Source: Myroides odoratus (lineage in GTDB: Bacteria; Bacteroidota; Bacteroidia; Flavobacteriales; Flavobacteriaceae). From it: a stretch of DNA of 64,000 nucleotides. Below are positions 45,226 to 54,177 of this stretch, one piece after another. The notes under the pieces are model-generated. The model made no database searches, had not been told where the DNA came from, and saw only the letters and a program-made list of their open reading frames with translations. The stretch lies in NCBI RefSeq assembly GCF_001549985.1, contig NZ_LROZ01000006.1, forward strand, positions 1 to 64,000, written 5' to 3'. Both the position numbers and the translations under genes were made by a program. Position 1 is the stretch's first letter, and each line of letters starts with the position of its first letter.

Positions 45226-47274
45226 ATGGAGAATACAGATTTCGGAGGAATAAAGTTTGATATGCCTAAGAACCAATCAAACGTTATCAAGGTAATTGGT
45301 GTAGGTGGCGGAGGAAGTAACGCAATCAATCACATGTTTAAGCAGGGAATTAAAGGCGTTGATTTCATCGTTTGTAACACGGATTCACAAGCCTTAGAGA
45401 ATAGTTCAGTTCCTAATAAAATTCAGTTAGGGGTTAACCTAACGGAAGGACTAGGTGCGGGTGCAAACCCAGAAGTTGGACAACAATCTGCTTTAGAGAG
45501 TATAGAAGAAATTGAGAAAATGCTAGATACCAATACCAAGATGGTGTTCATCACTGCGGGTATGGGTGGAGGTACAGGAACAGGTGCTGCTCCTGTCATT
45601 GCACAACTATCAAAAGAAAGAGATATATTAACGGTAGGTATCGTGACGATTCCTTTCCAATTTGAAGGGAAAGTACGTCAAGAACAAGCGTTAAGAGGAG
45701 TTGATCGATTGAGAAAACAAGTGGATTCTCTAATCGTAATCAACAATAATAAATTACGTGAAGTATATGGAAACTTAGGCTTTAAGGCGGGCTTCTCCAA
45801 AGCAGATGAGGTATTGTCAACTGCTGCTCGTGGTATCGCTGAAGTTATTACGCACCACTATACGCAAAATATTGACTTGAAAGATGCGAAAACAGTATTG
45901 TCTGATAGTGGTACAGCTATTATGGGATCAGGTACAGCATCAGGAGACAATAGAGCAAAAGATGCGATTATTGATGCGTTAGATTCTCCATTGCTTAATG
46001 ACAATAAAATTTCAGGTGCTAAAAACGTATTGTTATTAATTGTTTCTGGAACAAATGAAATTACAATTGATGAAATTGGTGAAATCAATGATCACATCCA
46101 AACCGAAGCCGGTCATAATGCAAATATCATTATGGGGGTTGGTGAAGATGAATCATTAGGTGAAGCAATTTCAGTTACTATTATTGCTACGGGATTTAAT
46201 TACGAGCAGCAAAAAAGTATTGTAAATTCATCTGAACCAAAAGTGATTATTCACACCTTAGAAGAAGAACAAAAAGTAGTACGCGATTTAACGCAAACAG
46301 CGGCTGTGTCTTCTTATGGATTTACTACACCGGATCAACCTTTGCGCGTTTCTACTCCAGAAACAAGCGAGCTTGCGGTGGAAAAAGAAGAAGTAAATTA
46401 CGAGATAGAAACTAGAAAAGTTTTTACGTTAGAGGATGATTATGAAGAAGGAGATGACGATGATGATTTCGGAGGACCAACAACTCCCACACAACCTGTA
46501 GGGGAAGTTGATGAGGTTGTATTTGAAAGAAAATCAGTAGATGCTTCTAACTTAGATGTATTCTTCGAAATTGTAACGCCAAAAGCAGAAGAAAGAACAC
46601 AAGAGCACAACCAACAGGATCCGATGGCTTCCAAACAAAAAGACATCAGAGATATTCAAGTAATTGACCCTGAGTTTGTCATTGTTACGCCTAAAAAACA
46701 AGAAGTAGCTGCACCAATTGTATACCATTTTGATGAAGAACTAGCTGAAATGGAAGTATCTGCTGCTGAAGTAGTAGGACATGCAAATGATGCAATAGCT
46801 CAATCTGCGGCAAAAAAAGAAGAAATTATTCGTTTTTCTTTAGAGGACTACATGGATAAAGAAGAAGAGTTATCTTTAGCTAAACCAGTAGTGAATCACA
46901 CAGAAGAAATTGCAGAAGAATTTAAATTTTCTGTACGTGCAGAAGGAACTCCAGTTGTAAATAAAGTGGAAGTAGAAGCTTCTACAGAAGATTATGACGA
47001 GATGAACCCAACAGAAATGAGTATTGAAGAATTCACATTGAGAAGCAGAGCAGCAGAGCGAAGAAGAAAAATGAAAGACTTCAATTACAAGTTTAACAAT
47101 TCAACAGCTCATTATTCAGATTTAGAAAAAGAGCCAGCGTATAAGCGCCAAGGAGTTGATTTGGAAGATGTAAATGATGAAAGTAATAAGTCTAGAATAT
47201 CATTCGGTGTAGATGGGAATAACGATCCTAAATTGAGATCAAACAACTCGTTTTTACACGATAATGTAGACTAA
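45226..47274 (+). CDS. ftsZ: Cell division protein FtsZ with very long C-terminal linker
   Basis: A 682-residue tubulin homologue that forms the division ring. The GTPase core spans about 20-335: GVGGGGSNAINHM (about 26-38), the tubulin signature GGGTGTGAAP (about 115-124) and the synergy-loop region. Beyond it lies a roughly 300-residue acidic linker rich in Glu, Asp, Val and Thr with a GDDDDDFGG-like run, followed by a basic stretch (TLRSRAAERRRKMKDFNYKF) and a C-terminal peptide (KLRSNNSFLHDNVD). Typical FtsZ is about 380 residues; long linkers are usual in flavobacteria. It ends the cluster before a strong terminator. Confidence 0.96.
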   Translation: MENTDFGGIKFDMPKNQSNVIKVIGVGGGGSNAINHMFKQGIKGVDFIVCNTDSQALENSSVPNKIQLGVNLTEGLGAGANPEVGQQSALESIEEIEKMLDTNTKMVFITAGMGGGTGTGAAPVIAQLSKERDILTVGIVTIPFQFEGKVRQEQALRGVDRLRKQVDSLIVINNNKLREVYGNLGFKAGFSKADEVLSTAARGIAEVITHHYTQNIDLKDAKTVLSDSGTAIMGSGTASGDNRAKDAIIDALDSPLLNDNKISGAKNVLLLIVSGTNEITIDEIGEINDHIQTEAGHNANIIMGVGEDESLGEAISVTIIATGFNYEQQKSIVNSSEPKVIIHTLEEEQKVVRDLTQTAAVSSYGFTTPDQPLRVSTPETSELAVEKEEVNYEIETRKVFTLEDDYEEGDDDDDFGGPTTPTQPVGEVDEVVFERKSVDASNLDVFFEIVTPKAEERTQEHNQQDPMASKQKDIRDIQVIDPEFVIVTPKKQEVAAPIVYHFDEELAEMEVSAAEVVGHANDAIAQSAAKKEEIIRFSLEDYMDKEEELSLAKPVVNHTEEIAEEFKFSVRAEGTPVVNKVEVEASTEDYDEMNPTEMSIEEFTLRSRAAERRRKMKDFNYKFNNSTAHYSDLEKEPAYKRQGVDLEDVNDESNKSRISFGVDGNNDPKLRSNNSFLHDNVD

Positions 47275-47306
47275 GCGATACCTAGTATCATCTATCACTT
47301 ATAATT

Positions 47307-47346
47307 TAAAACAGTAGTAAATGTAGTTTACTACTGTTTTTTTTTG
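47307..47346 (+). terminator. Terminator of the dcw cluster
   Basis: A 14-bp stem, AAAACAGTAGTAAA (47308-47321) / TTTACTACTGTTTT (47327-47340), 5-nt loop, T run to 47345. It lies about 33 bases after the ftsZ stop. Confidence 0.9.
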
Positions 47347-47485
47347 TCTATGTTTCATCTTTATGCCCTAATACGCTAGTTAAAGATAAAAATGAGGCGT
47401 AATAGCGTAATGCTTCTATATAAGTATACTGGCTAAATTCGTTACAGTATTCAAATATTTATGCGAATTGTTTAATAAAAGCCTG

Positions 47486-47519
47486 TTTGTGTTTGATTGC
47501 CTTTCGTAATTTATTTTTG
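47486..47519 (+). promoter_or_regulatory. Promoter of the lipoprotein gene after ftsZ
   Basis: -33 TTTG (47486-47489) and -7 TATTTTTG (47512-47519) with a 22-base spacer, about 54 bases before the start codon. Confidence 0.55.
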
Positions 47520-47573
47520 CAACTTATTGGTTTTCGGTACATTGTCGTCTCTTTTTTCTAATATAAAATAGTG

Positions 47574-48293
47574 ATGATGAAAAAAATATACCTTCTTTTT
47601 CTTGTAGTATGGATGTCTTTTACCTCTTGTTCTCAGCTCAGTCCAACGCTTGTGAAATCTAAATATACAGCAGACCAAGTCTTGCGCAAGTTGGAGTTTA
47701 CACAACCTTATACGGTTACAACAAGTACGCCTGTTACCTTTGGAGAAAAAATAGTTTCAGGTGATTTTAATACAGAAAATTATCAGCATACACCCTGGGC
47801 AGACGCAACCAAGGGAAGGGAATTTATTATTGTGGAATACGCTGACCCAAAGCAAAAAACGGAATGGGGGTATTTATACCAGGTCTACCTGTGGAAAGAT
47901 CGCATCCTGCCTTTCTTTGTGAATCGAGGGGATGGCATGGGACTAACGCTGCGTTATAATGGAACCTCACAAGCGTGTTATCGCGTGAATTATTCGCCGG
48001 ATTTGTATCGCTACAACTATCCAACGTTAGTCGAACCCAATCAAATTCTGAATTTTGTATTTATGGAAAAAGAATGGGTGGTACGCAAAGATAAAATGAA
48101 GGTGCGATCCTATGTATTCAATGCCGATGAAAGCAGCGGTGTAGAATTAATTGCCAGAACAGAAGAACCTTGTAAGGGAAGTATCTTGATTACTTTTTCC
48201 ATTAAGATTGTTGCAGACGATGCGTGGATTGCTATTGATAAAACAGTAAATAGCTACAAGATCAACTGTAATGAGGGTCATGCTACACCGTGA
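47574..48293 (+). CDS. Lipoprotein of unknown function
   Basis: A 239-residue protein with a signal peptide and lipobox (SFTSC, Cys about 19). The rest is a mixed alpha/beta sequence with no motif I recognise; it has several aromatic-rich strands (EWGYLYQVYLWKDRILPFFV). The start is put at the first ATG (47574); a GTG lies one codon upstream and another ATG one codon downstream. It has its own promoter and is convergent with the fimbria-like cluster; it lies between ftsZ and that cluster. No function is proposed. Confidence 0.7.
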   Translation: MMKKIYLLFLVVWMSFTSCSQLSPTLVKSKYTADQVLRKLEFTQPYTVTTSTPVTFGEKIVSGDFNTENYQHTPWADATKGREFIIVEYADPKQKTEWGYLYQVYLWKDRILPFFVNRGDGMGLTLRYNGTSQACYRVNYSPDLYRYNYPTLVEPNQILNFVFMEKEWVVRKDKMKVRSYVFNADESSGVELIARTEEPCKGSILITFSIKIVADDAWIAIDKTVNSYKINCNEGHATP

Positions 48294-48301
48294 TGCAATA
48301 A

Positions 48302-48330
48302 AAAGACCTTTTCAAGTTGGAAAGTCTTTA
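48302..48330. terminator. Possible weak terminator
   Basis: AAAGAC (48302-48307) pairs with GTCTTT (48324-48329), extended inward past a one-base bulge. It sits between the convergent lipoprotein and usher-like genes. No long T run. Confidence 0.4.
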
Positions 48331-48338
48331 TGGAAGGG

Positions 48339-51071
48339 TTAGAAACTAACGGCTTTGAATTTTTTGACCTGTACTTCTTTCTCTTTTATTTTCAAGGTAA
48401 AGGAAATATCTTTCGATTCACCTACTGCCGTACTGATTTTAACTGCATTTTCCACGACATCCACCTGATTCTGATGTTCTGGATAAACGGTTAAGATATA
48501 ATCTCCTTTAGGTAAATAAAAGGCGTATTTCCCTTCATCAGACGTATAGGTAGTAAATACTTCACCTTGGGTATTCTGTGCTGTTATACGTTGTCCTGCT
48601 AGGTTTTTGTTGATGGAGAATGAATTTGCCGTATAGTCATAAGCAATACTTCCTGTTATGGTAGTTGTTTGTCTTAAATAAATAATATGAGTCACATCTG
48701 AATTCAATTGAATTTTTTCAACTTGAGCAAACCAGTGTTTGTCATTTTGTGTTTGAATCGTATACGTATTAGCCGGTAGTTTTTTGTATTCAATAATTCC
48801 TTCATCGGTAGTAACAAAGGCTTTGTTGTTGATGGTCACGATGCGATGGTTCGCAGGGGTTAGGGTTTGGTCTTCGTCTTGATAGTACACGAGTACTTTT
48901 AAATTATAGGATTTCTCATAGAATTTATAAGGAATTAATTGTTTGATTAATCCTACTTGCACATAATTGGTTTGATTACTAGAAGAATAGCCCCCATAAT
49001 TGTTGTAATTCGTGATGTAAACATCAAAGTCCTTTTTAAGCTTGTATTCGATGCGGGTATTAAACTGCCAAAAATCACCACTTGTAGTTGTATTCGTATA
49101 GTAACTACTGAATTGAACGCCTAAGCGATTGTTGAAAAAACGCTGTCTATAATTTGCCATAACCATCAAGTTGATATAGGTGTTTAGCGTTTGCATGTCG
49201 TAATAAGAAGCATTAATAAGCTCACTTAAGTTGTTGTAATTGTATTGATAGCTCAACCCAAAATCGAAATATTTATAGTTTAATCCTACGTTGATTCGAT
49301 AATGTAAGCGCTCTTGTAGTTCCGTTTCTGTCGTGTAATTTCCTAAATCAATAGATGCATTGTAACCCAAGCCTTTTAGAAAATTACTTTTTGTAAAGGC
49401 TGTATTGAGGCGAATAGCATACAAATCCTCCATAGCGCTTGTATGGTAGTTATAGCGTTTCTCATGGACATATTGAGGACTTACAGCAAGGGTACTCGTT
49501 GCAAATCGATACGAATAGCTTAGCCCCAACGTATTGGATTGTTGCTTGGCATTATAGGAATTGGTATAACTGTACTTTGGTGCATAATCAATAAAATGCT
49601 GAACAAGGCCAACACTGTGTCGGTCAAAATTTCGGCGAATAGTTGTTGCTATTTGAGAAACTCCTTGACGCATACCTGCATAATAAGGACTGCTATAGAA
49701 ACTATTGTGTTGTACTTGGTATCTATTGAAGTTGGCAGCTAGGTTTAAACCAACAAAAAGCCCCAATTGATTGGATTCAGTCGCTTGTAGCAAAGAGGTT
49801 CCTTGATTTAAATCTGCTTGAAGGGTTGGTTTATTCCACAACGTAAAGCTATTGTAGGCTAACATTTTCTTTTCTGCATAACGATGGTTGACATCGTAAT
49901 ACAATTGTGCTTGTTTCCAACGATTCTTTTGCGATTGGAATCCCACCCAAGTATTGTAACCAATAGAACGATCATTGGGATCTGTAATTAGATATGTTTT
50001 ATCTAAATACCCCGCTTGGATATAAAGTGAATCACGAACTTTAATATTCGTTTGAATTCCACGTCCTTGTTGAGAAAACTCACCCGATTGAAAAATATTA
50101 CCCGCTTGTACTTGCACTTTTTCTGTTTGAAAGTCAGCGAGGAAATAACGCAAATTCATCTTATTTTCTTTATCCCAATGGATTAAATCACCAGTTAATC
50201 CCAATTGCGTTTTCTCTGTAAATTGTAAGGTAGCTGAACCAATTAATTGTGTAGCTCCCAGCACGTTTTGTCCCATTACACGGTTTAATTCTATCGTGTT
50301 GGATTGTGCTGCATAGGCAAGATTTTGGTCTTCTGCTTTATAGCGTCGTTTTGATTTTAGAGAACTAACAGCATAATTGGTACGAGCGATAAAATCGCCA
50401 TTTTCATATAATAAAGTTGCACTTATATCGAAATCTTCCAGTTTAAAAGCCTCTTTGGTAATGCGTTGTTGAATGGACAATAACGTGTCGTTTTGCGGCT
50501 GAAGAGCAAAATCAAAGGCTAAGGTTTTGTCTTTGTACAGTTGAGCAGGTAAAGTTAGAATGTAATGAACGTTCTCCGTGGTATTTCCTTTATTTTGAAT
50601 TAAGGCTTTCAGATAGATACTGTCTCCAATTTGTTGAAATTGAAGTTGGTTTTCTACATTTAAAAGTAGTATGCGTCGATTCTTTTGAATTAAAATGGGA
50701 TGTTCTACCCAAGGAATAGAAGGACCAAAATCAGCAGTTAATTTAGCTTTAATGGATAAGTTTCCCTCCATAGCAGTACTTTGGTCTACTTGTGCAATAA
50801 CGGGTACAAACATCTTTTGCCCCGGATTTAATCGCACTACTTTTGTTGGCGAACTCGAAATGCGAATGGATTTAGCATTGCTTTCTATCCCTAGATTTCC
50901 TGTCCATGCAACTTGTCCTAAATTGGATAGTTCTAATGTAGCAGTAACATGACCGAGTTCATCCGCTTGAGAAGCAGTGGAGGTGAATTTTAAAAATACA
51001 GTAGCCCCCTGTGCCCATAACGAAGATGAACCAAGTAAAAAGAAAAAGAAGATAAAAAGCTTTTTAGCCAT
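48339..51071 (-). CDS. Usher-like outer membrane beta-barrel protein
   Basis: A 910-residue protein: signal peptide (about 1-20), two Ig-like beta domains (about 22-130 and 130-240), a long region of alternating-hydrophobic strands forming a large barrel (about 250-760), and C-terminal beta-sandwich domains of carboxypeptidase-regulatory type (about 770-900, including GKYAFYLPKGDYILTV). Within the early barrel AGNIFQSGEFSQQGRGIQ (323-340) recalls the conserved GD...F....FRG..L segment of fimbrial ushers, at a comparable place. I do not see the standard usher family signature throughout, so 'usher' is an inference from architecture, size and neighbours. It is the last gene of the cluster and overlaps the two-domain subunit gene by one base. 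Confidence 0.62.
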   Translation of the reverse strand: MAKKLFIFFFFLLGSSSLWAQGATVFLKFTSTASQADELGHVTATLELSNLGQVAWTGNLGIESNAKSIRISSSPTKVVRLNPGQKMFVPVIAQVDQSTAMEGNLSIKAKLTADFGPSIPWVEHPILIQKNRRILLLNVENQLQFQQIGDSIYLKALIQNKGNTTENVHYILTLPAQLYKDKTLAFDFALQPQNDTLLSIQQRITKEAFKLEDFDISATLLYENGDFIARTNYAVSSLKSKRRYKAEDQNLAYAAQSNTIELNRVMGQNVLGATQLIGSATLQFTEKTQLGLTGDLIHWDKENKMNLRYFLADFQTEKVQVQAGNIFQSGEFSQQGRGIQTNIKVRDSLYIQAGYLDKTYLITDPNDRSIGYNTWVGFQSQKNRWKQAQLYYDVNHRYAEKKMLAYNSFTLWNKPTLQADLNQGTSLLQATESNQLGLFVGLNLAANFNRYQVQHNSFYSSPYYAGMRQGVSQIATTIRRNFDRHSVGLVQHFIDYAPKYSYTNSYNAKQQSNTLGLSYSYRFATSTLAVSPQYVHEKRYNYHTSAMEDLYAIRLNTAFTKSNFLKGLGYNASIDLGNYTTETELQERLHYRINVGLNYKYFDFGLSYQYNYNNLSELINASYYDMQTLNTYINLMVMANYRQRFFNNRLGVQFSSYYTNTTTSGDFWQFNTRIEYKLKKDFDVYITNYNNYGGYSSSNQTNYVQVGLIKQLIPYKFYEKSYNLKVLVYYQDEDQTLTPANHRIVTINNKAFVTTDEGIIEYKKLPANTYTIQTQNDKHWFAQVEKIQLNSDVTHIIYLRQTTTITGSIAYDYTANSFSINKNLAGQRITAQNTQGEVFTTYTSDEGKYAFYLPKGDYILTVYPEHQNQVDVVENAVKISTAVGESKDISFTLKIKEKEVQVKKFKAVSF

Positions 51072-52093
51072 TAATTCGGAACAATTATAAAATAAAGATA
51101 GGTTTCATATCTTCCACTTGCTTGTTGTAGTTCTTTGGTATTCGGAGGAATACTCAATTCCAAATTGTAGGACATGGATTGACTCCATCTCGGAAAAGAA
51201 GCCAAAGCCTGTTCTTGAGCAGATAAGGAGAGTGGTCCAAATAAAGTTACCTCAGAAGCATTTCCGCCTTGAATATTGTTTAATGTGGCTCTTAGCTTTA
51301 AAACAGAAACAGGAATACTATTAGACATCGTTGTGTTGTATAATAGATTGTCCGCCGTTTTAACTAGTACTTGATGCCCTTGATAGCTTCGAATAAATAA
51401 AGCATTGTTAATGGTGATTTTTTTACCTTTTACTATATCTTCTGGACTGTCAAAATTAAAAATAAATTCATTGGCTCCATTGCGCAATTCAGCCACTTGA
51501 TCCCCATGATTTCCTACATAATTTACTTGGAATCGTGCAACTCCAGGTGAGGAAGTTCTACGGGTGAGTAAAACATCTTTTCCTGAAGTTGTATCGTAGA
51601 GTGAAAACTCATAGGTACTGCGGTATACGCCATTGGGAATGGTCAAAAGATGCACGCCTCCTCGTAGGGCTAAGTTAAAAGATAGGGTGTAATAATTCCC
51701 TTCAGGAAGGGCTGTTGTGCTTTCTACAATAGTACTTTCTTGGAATTTACTCAAAGGCAAATCTCGTCCTATACTGCTGAATGAAATTTGATTGAAATTA
51801 CCACTTTGTCTATTGATGCTTAAGCTCGAATTTTCTGCTGGAACACTATAATTTTCGAAGGTATAATCATCGAGTAGACGAACCGTAATTTTCCATTTGG
51901 CAGGAGCAGTCACGTTAAAATTTCTTCTAAACTGAACTGAAATTTGTCGTTCTTCTGACTTGCCAAATTTTAAATCATTATAGGAGTTTAGCACTAATTG
52001 TCCACCATCATATACATTGAGGTCATATTGTGCATAAATCAAAGTATGCAAACAACAAGCAAGTGCTACAAAAAGTTTTTGTTTGAAACTCAT
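51071..52093 (-). CDS. Two-domain fimbrial-subunit-like protein (candidate tip adhesin)
   Basis: A 340-residue secreted protein (signal peptide ending near IYA-QY). The N-terminal domain ends in NGVYRSTYEFSLYD (about 173-186) and the C-terminal domain ends in GRYETYLYFIIVPN, so each half closes with the strand motif of the small subunits. The C-terminal half also shows the family's V-x-L-x-G-P-L-S-L and KGKKITINNALFI segments. A two-domain subunit of about 340 residues encoded beside the usher is the place and size of the Csu-type tip adhesin CsuE. That analogy is inference. It overlaps the chaperone gene by 4 bases and the usher-like gene by 1. Confidence 0.6.
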   Translation of the reverse strand: MSFKQKLFVALACCLHTLIYAQYDLNVYDGGQLVLNSYNDLKFGKSEERQISVQFRRNFNVTAPAKWKITVRLLDDYTFENYSVPAENSSLSINRQSGNFNQISFSSIGRDLPLSKFQESTIVESTTALPEGNYYTLSFNLALRGGVHLLTIPNGVYRSTYEFSLYDTTSGKDVLLTRRTSSPGVARFQVNYVGNHGDQVAELRNGANEFIFNFDSPEDIVKGKKITINNALFIRSYQGHQVLVKTADNLLYNTTMSNSIPVSVLKLRATLNNIQGGNASEVTLFGPLSLSAQEQALASFPRWSQSMSYNLELSIPPNTKELQQASGRYETYLYFIIVPN

Positions 52094-52881
52094 AGGGTAA
52101 AATCAAGTTCGGCTATTTTTACAGTATTGTCCTTTCCATAAGTCAATTGTACTATAAAAGTGTAAGTGCCAGGTTTTAAATCTTGCGGCAAAGGGAAAGA
52201 TTGTTTTCTCGAGTCATCAGGTAAGCTGTAAAAATCAAGCGTATTCAAGGCTTGTTTTTCTCCTGTTTGTTGATCAAATAGTGTAGCTGTGATTTTTCCA
52301 TCACTCCACAATAACCCATTATTTTGAAACGAAACATCAATCGCACGTTGGCCCTCTGTCGTTTTATTTGGTTCTAAATTTGTAATCTCTACAGATTCTG
52401 TATTATTCTGGTTGGCATGATAGACTTTTAATCCCATGCGAACCGTTACCTTAATTGCTGCCCCGTTTTCGTCTACTGCATTACCTGGATTTAACTGCGT
52501 AAAGAAAATCATCGCTGTGTGTACAGGTGTGTCAGTATCTACTTGTTGAGGAACGTTCAAAATTACCTCTACCTCTTTAATTTCATTTGGCTCAATTACA
52601 AAATAAGAATTAGGCAGGACCTGAATCCAAGAAGAAGCAGAATTGCGCAAAGTATTCGCTTCTGCAATGTGGTTACTTCCGTTGGTATCATAATTCCAGT
52701 CCCCTAATGAAACCCCTACTTCTACTGCTTTATCATTGGGATTTGCAATACGTACCTTTTGTGTAGCAACTGTACCTGCAGTATTGCGAAAATACATTTT
52801 CCCAGGTGAGATGGATAATCCCGCTTGCGCAAATGAAACAATTGAACTCAAAAGAAAGACTAGATAAAATAATTTTCTCAT
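52090..52881 (-). CDS. PapD-like periplasmic chaperone
   Basis: A 263-residue secreted protein (signal peptide about 1-20). Residues about 21-135 follow the PapD/archaic fimbrial chaperone Ig domain: LSISPGKMYFRN, then VRIANPNDKAVEVGVSLGDWNYD with the conserved Trp, SSWIQVLPNSYFVIEPNEIKEVEV and VHTAMIFFTQL. A second Ig domain with QNNGLLWSDGKITATLFD (about 189-206) follows. Such chaperones cap pilus subunits in the periplasm by donating a strand. It is followed by the two-domain subunit gene with a 4-base overlap and preceded by the third small subunit gene by 14 bases. Confidence 0.72.
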   Translation of the reverse strand: MRKLFYLVFLLSSIVSFAQAGLSISPGKMYFRNTAGTVATQKVRIANPNDKAVEVGVSLGDWNYDTNGSNHIAEANTLRNSASSWIQVLPNSYFVIEPNEIKEVEVILNVPQQVDTDTPVHTAMIFFTQLNPGNAVDENGAAIKVTVRMGLKVYHANQNNTESVEITNLEPNKTTEGQRAIDVSFQNNGLLWSDGKITATLFDQQTGEKQALNTLDFYSLPDDSRKQSFPLPQDLKPGTYTFIVQLTYGKDNTVKIAELDFTL

Positions 52882-52895
52882 TATAAAGCAATTAA

Positions 52896-53429
52896 TTAAT
52901 GGGGCAATAAAGTATATACAATTGTAGTTTGATAACTTCCTGCTTTTTGATTTAATGTTTGACTAATATTTTGAACGGGTATTGTATAATTGACATCTAT
53001 TTGTTGACTATTCCCTCTATTATTAGATTGAATCATAAGCTGTGGATTAATGGTTAGATCAACGGGATGTAGTTGCAACGGAAAATCCAAGGCTGTAGAT
53101 GTGGTAATATTCGGTTTAATGCGAATGATGGATACGGGTAAACCAGAAAGCGAATTTTCATATTGGAAATAGGCATTAATGGAACGTACCGATAATTCGT
53201 AAGGAGTAGAACATTGGATGATTAAGTGATTTTTAAGCATACCTGTTTCTACACCTTTAGCGTATTCAGCACCTTTGTTGAGGTTTATGTCAACAGAAGG
53301 ATGACTAATTACCAACGACTGTTGTTCTCGAAAATTGAGCACAATTTTAGACTTAGCAGAACCAATTTGAGCTAAGATTGGAGAAGTGGCAAGTAACAAA
53401 GTTAAGATAAATAGAGTTTTTTTAAACAC
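52896..53429 (-). CDS. Fimbrial-subunit-like secreted protein 3 (GTG start)
   Basis: A 177-residue protein with a signal peptide (ends near ILA-QI). The mature start SAKSKIVLNFREQQSLVI alternates hydrophobic residues like a donor strand. It shares EYAKGVETGMLKNHLII with the other subunits and ends in GSYQTTIVYTLLPH. The only suitable start is GTG at 53429; the next Met is internal to the mature protein. It lies 8 bases after subunit 2 and 14 before the chaperone gene. Confidence 0.65.
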   Translation of the reverse strand: MFKKTLFILTLLLATSPILAQIGSAKSKIVLNFREQQSLVISHPSVDINLNKGAEYAKGVETGMLKNHLIIQCSTPYELSVRSINAYFQYENSLSGLPVSIIRIKPNITTSTALDFPLQLHPVDLTINPQLMIQSNNRGNSQQIDVNYTIPVQNISQTLNQKAGSYQTTIVYTLLPH

Positions 53430-53437
53430 GTATATTG

Positions 53438-53950
53438 TTACAAAGATAAAATAGTATAGGTTATAACAGTACTATAAGTACCTACTGGTTTATTTAATAA
53501 TTCATCAGAGGCATTCATTTTGTACGAAACATTAAAAGTTCGTTTTACATCACCTGCATTCGATTGGATCATATTGCGTTCGCGCATAGAAAGCGAAACG
53601 GGAAGAAGTGTAATATTATCTCTAAAATCACCAATAGCACCTAAGCTAGGGTTGAGTCCAATATGTTCTACTCGAATTTCATCGGCATCATGCATAAAAG
53701 GAGCTTGAGCAACTACGCGTATTTCATAGGTTCCACTACTCATCACTTCGATGTGATCTGCTTGATTACTGATTTTTCCTTTGGTATAATCTTCAACTGT
53801 TTCAAAAGATAAATTAACATGCTGTTGCTGATCGTTAATTTTAATCGATTGGATGGGTTTCAAAATAACATTAAGGTTACTTTGAGCTGAATTTTGCGCA
53901 GATAGGACAAAACTAAACAACAGGAATAAAGGGGCTAATATGTTTCGCAT
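53438..53950 (-). CDS. Fimbrial-subunit-like secreted protein 2
   Basis: A 170-residue secreted protein (signal peptide ending near LSA-QN). The mature N-terminus QSNLNVILKPIQSIKIN alternates hydrophobic residues, as expected of a donor-strand extension. Shared family segments are VEDYTKGKISNQADHIEVMS and TYEIRVVA, and it ends in GTYSTVITYTILSL. It is separated from subunit 1 by a 227-base gap holding a terminator, and is 8 bases from subunit 3. Confidence 0.65.
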   Translation of the reverse strand: MRNILAPLFLLFSFVLSAQNSAQSNLNVILKPIQSIKINDQQQHVNLSFETVEDYTKGKISNQADHIEVMSSGTYEIRVVAQAPFMHDADEIRVEHIGLNPSLGAIGDFRDNITLLPVSLSMRERNMIQSNAGDVKRTFNVSYKMNASDELLNKPVGTYSTVITYTILSL

Positions 53951-54118
53951 TGTATCAAATTATCTAGGTTAAATTTAGCAAAAAAAATCGAATTAATTAA
54001 GCAGATTTCTCTAAAATAAGGGCTTTAAATGCAAAATAGAAGCTAGACTTCTCAATTTTTTGGCACGACTTAGGCGATTTGTTTGAACATATGGTGACCC
54101 AGTGAAAGGAGCAGATAC

Positions 54119-54156
54119 AAAAAATCTACTGTTGCAAAGAAGGAGCAACAGTAGAT
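54119..54156 (-). terminator. Terminator after subunit 1, inside the fimbria-like cluster
   Basis: On the minus strand ATCTACTGTTGC pairs with GCAACAGTAGAT (plus-strand arms 54124-54135 and 54145-54156), 12 bp with a 9-nt loop, followed by six T. It lies 21 bases after the subunit 1 stop and upstream of subunit 2. Readthrough would supply less transcript to the minor genes than to subunit 1. Confidence 0.85.
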
Positions 54157-54177
54157 AAAATGGGGGCGCTTTTTATA

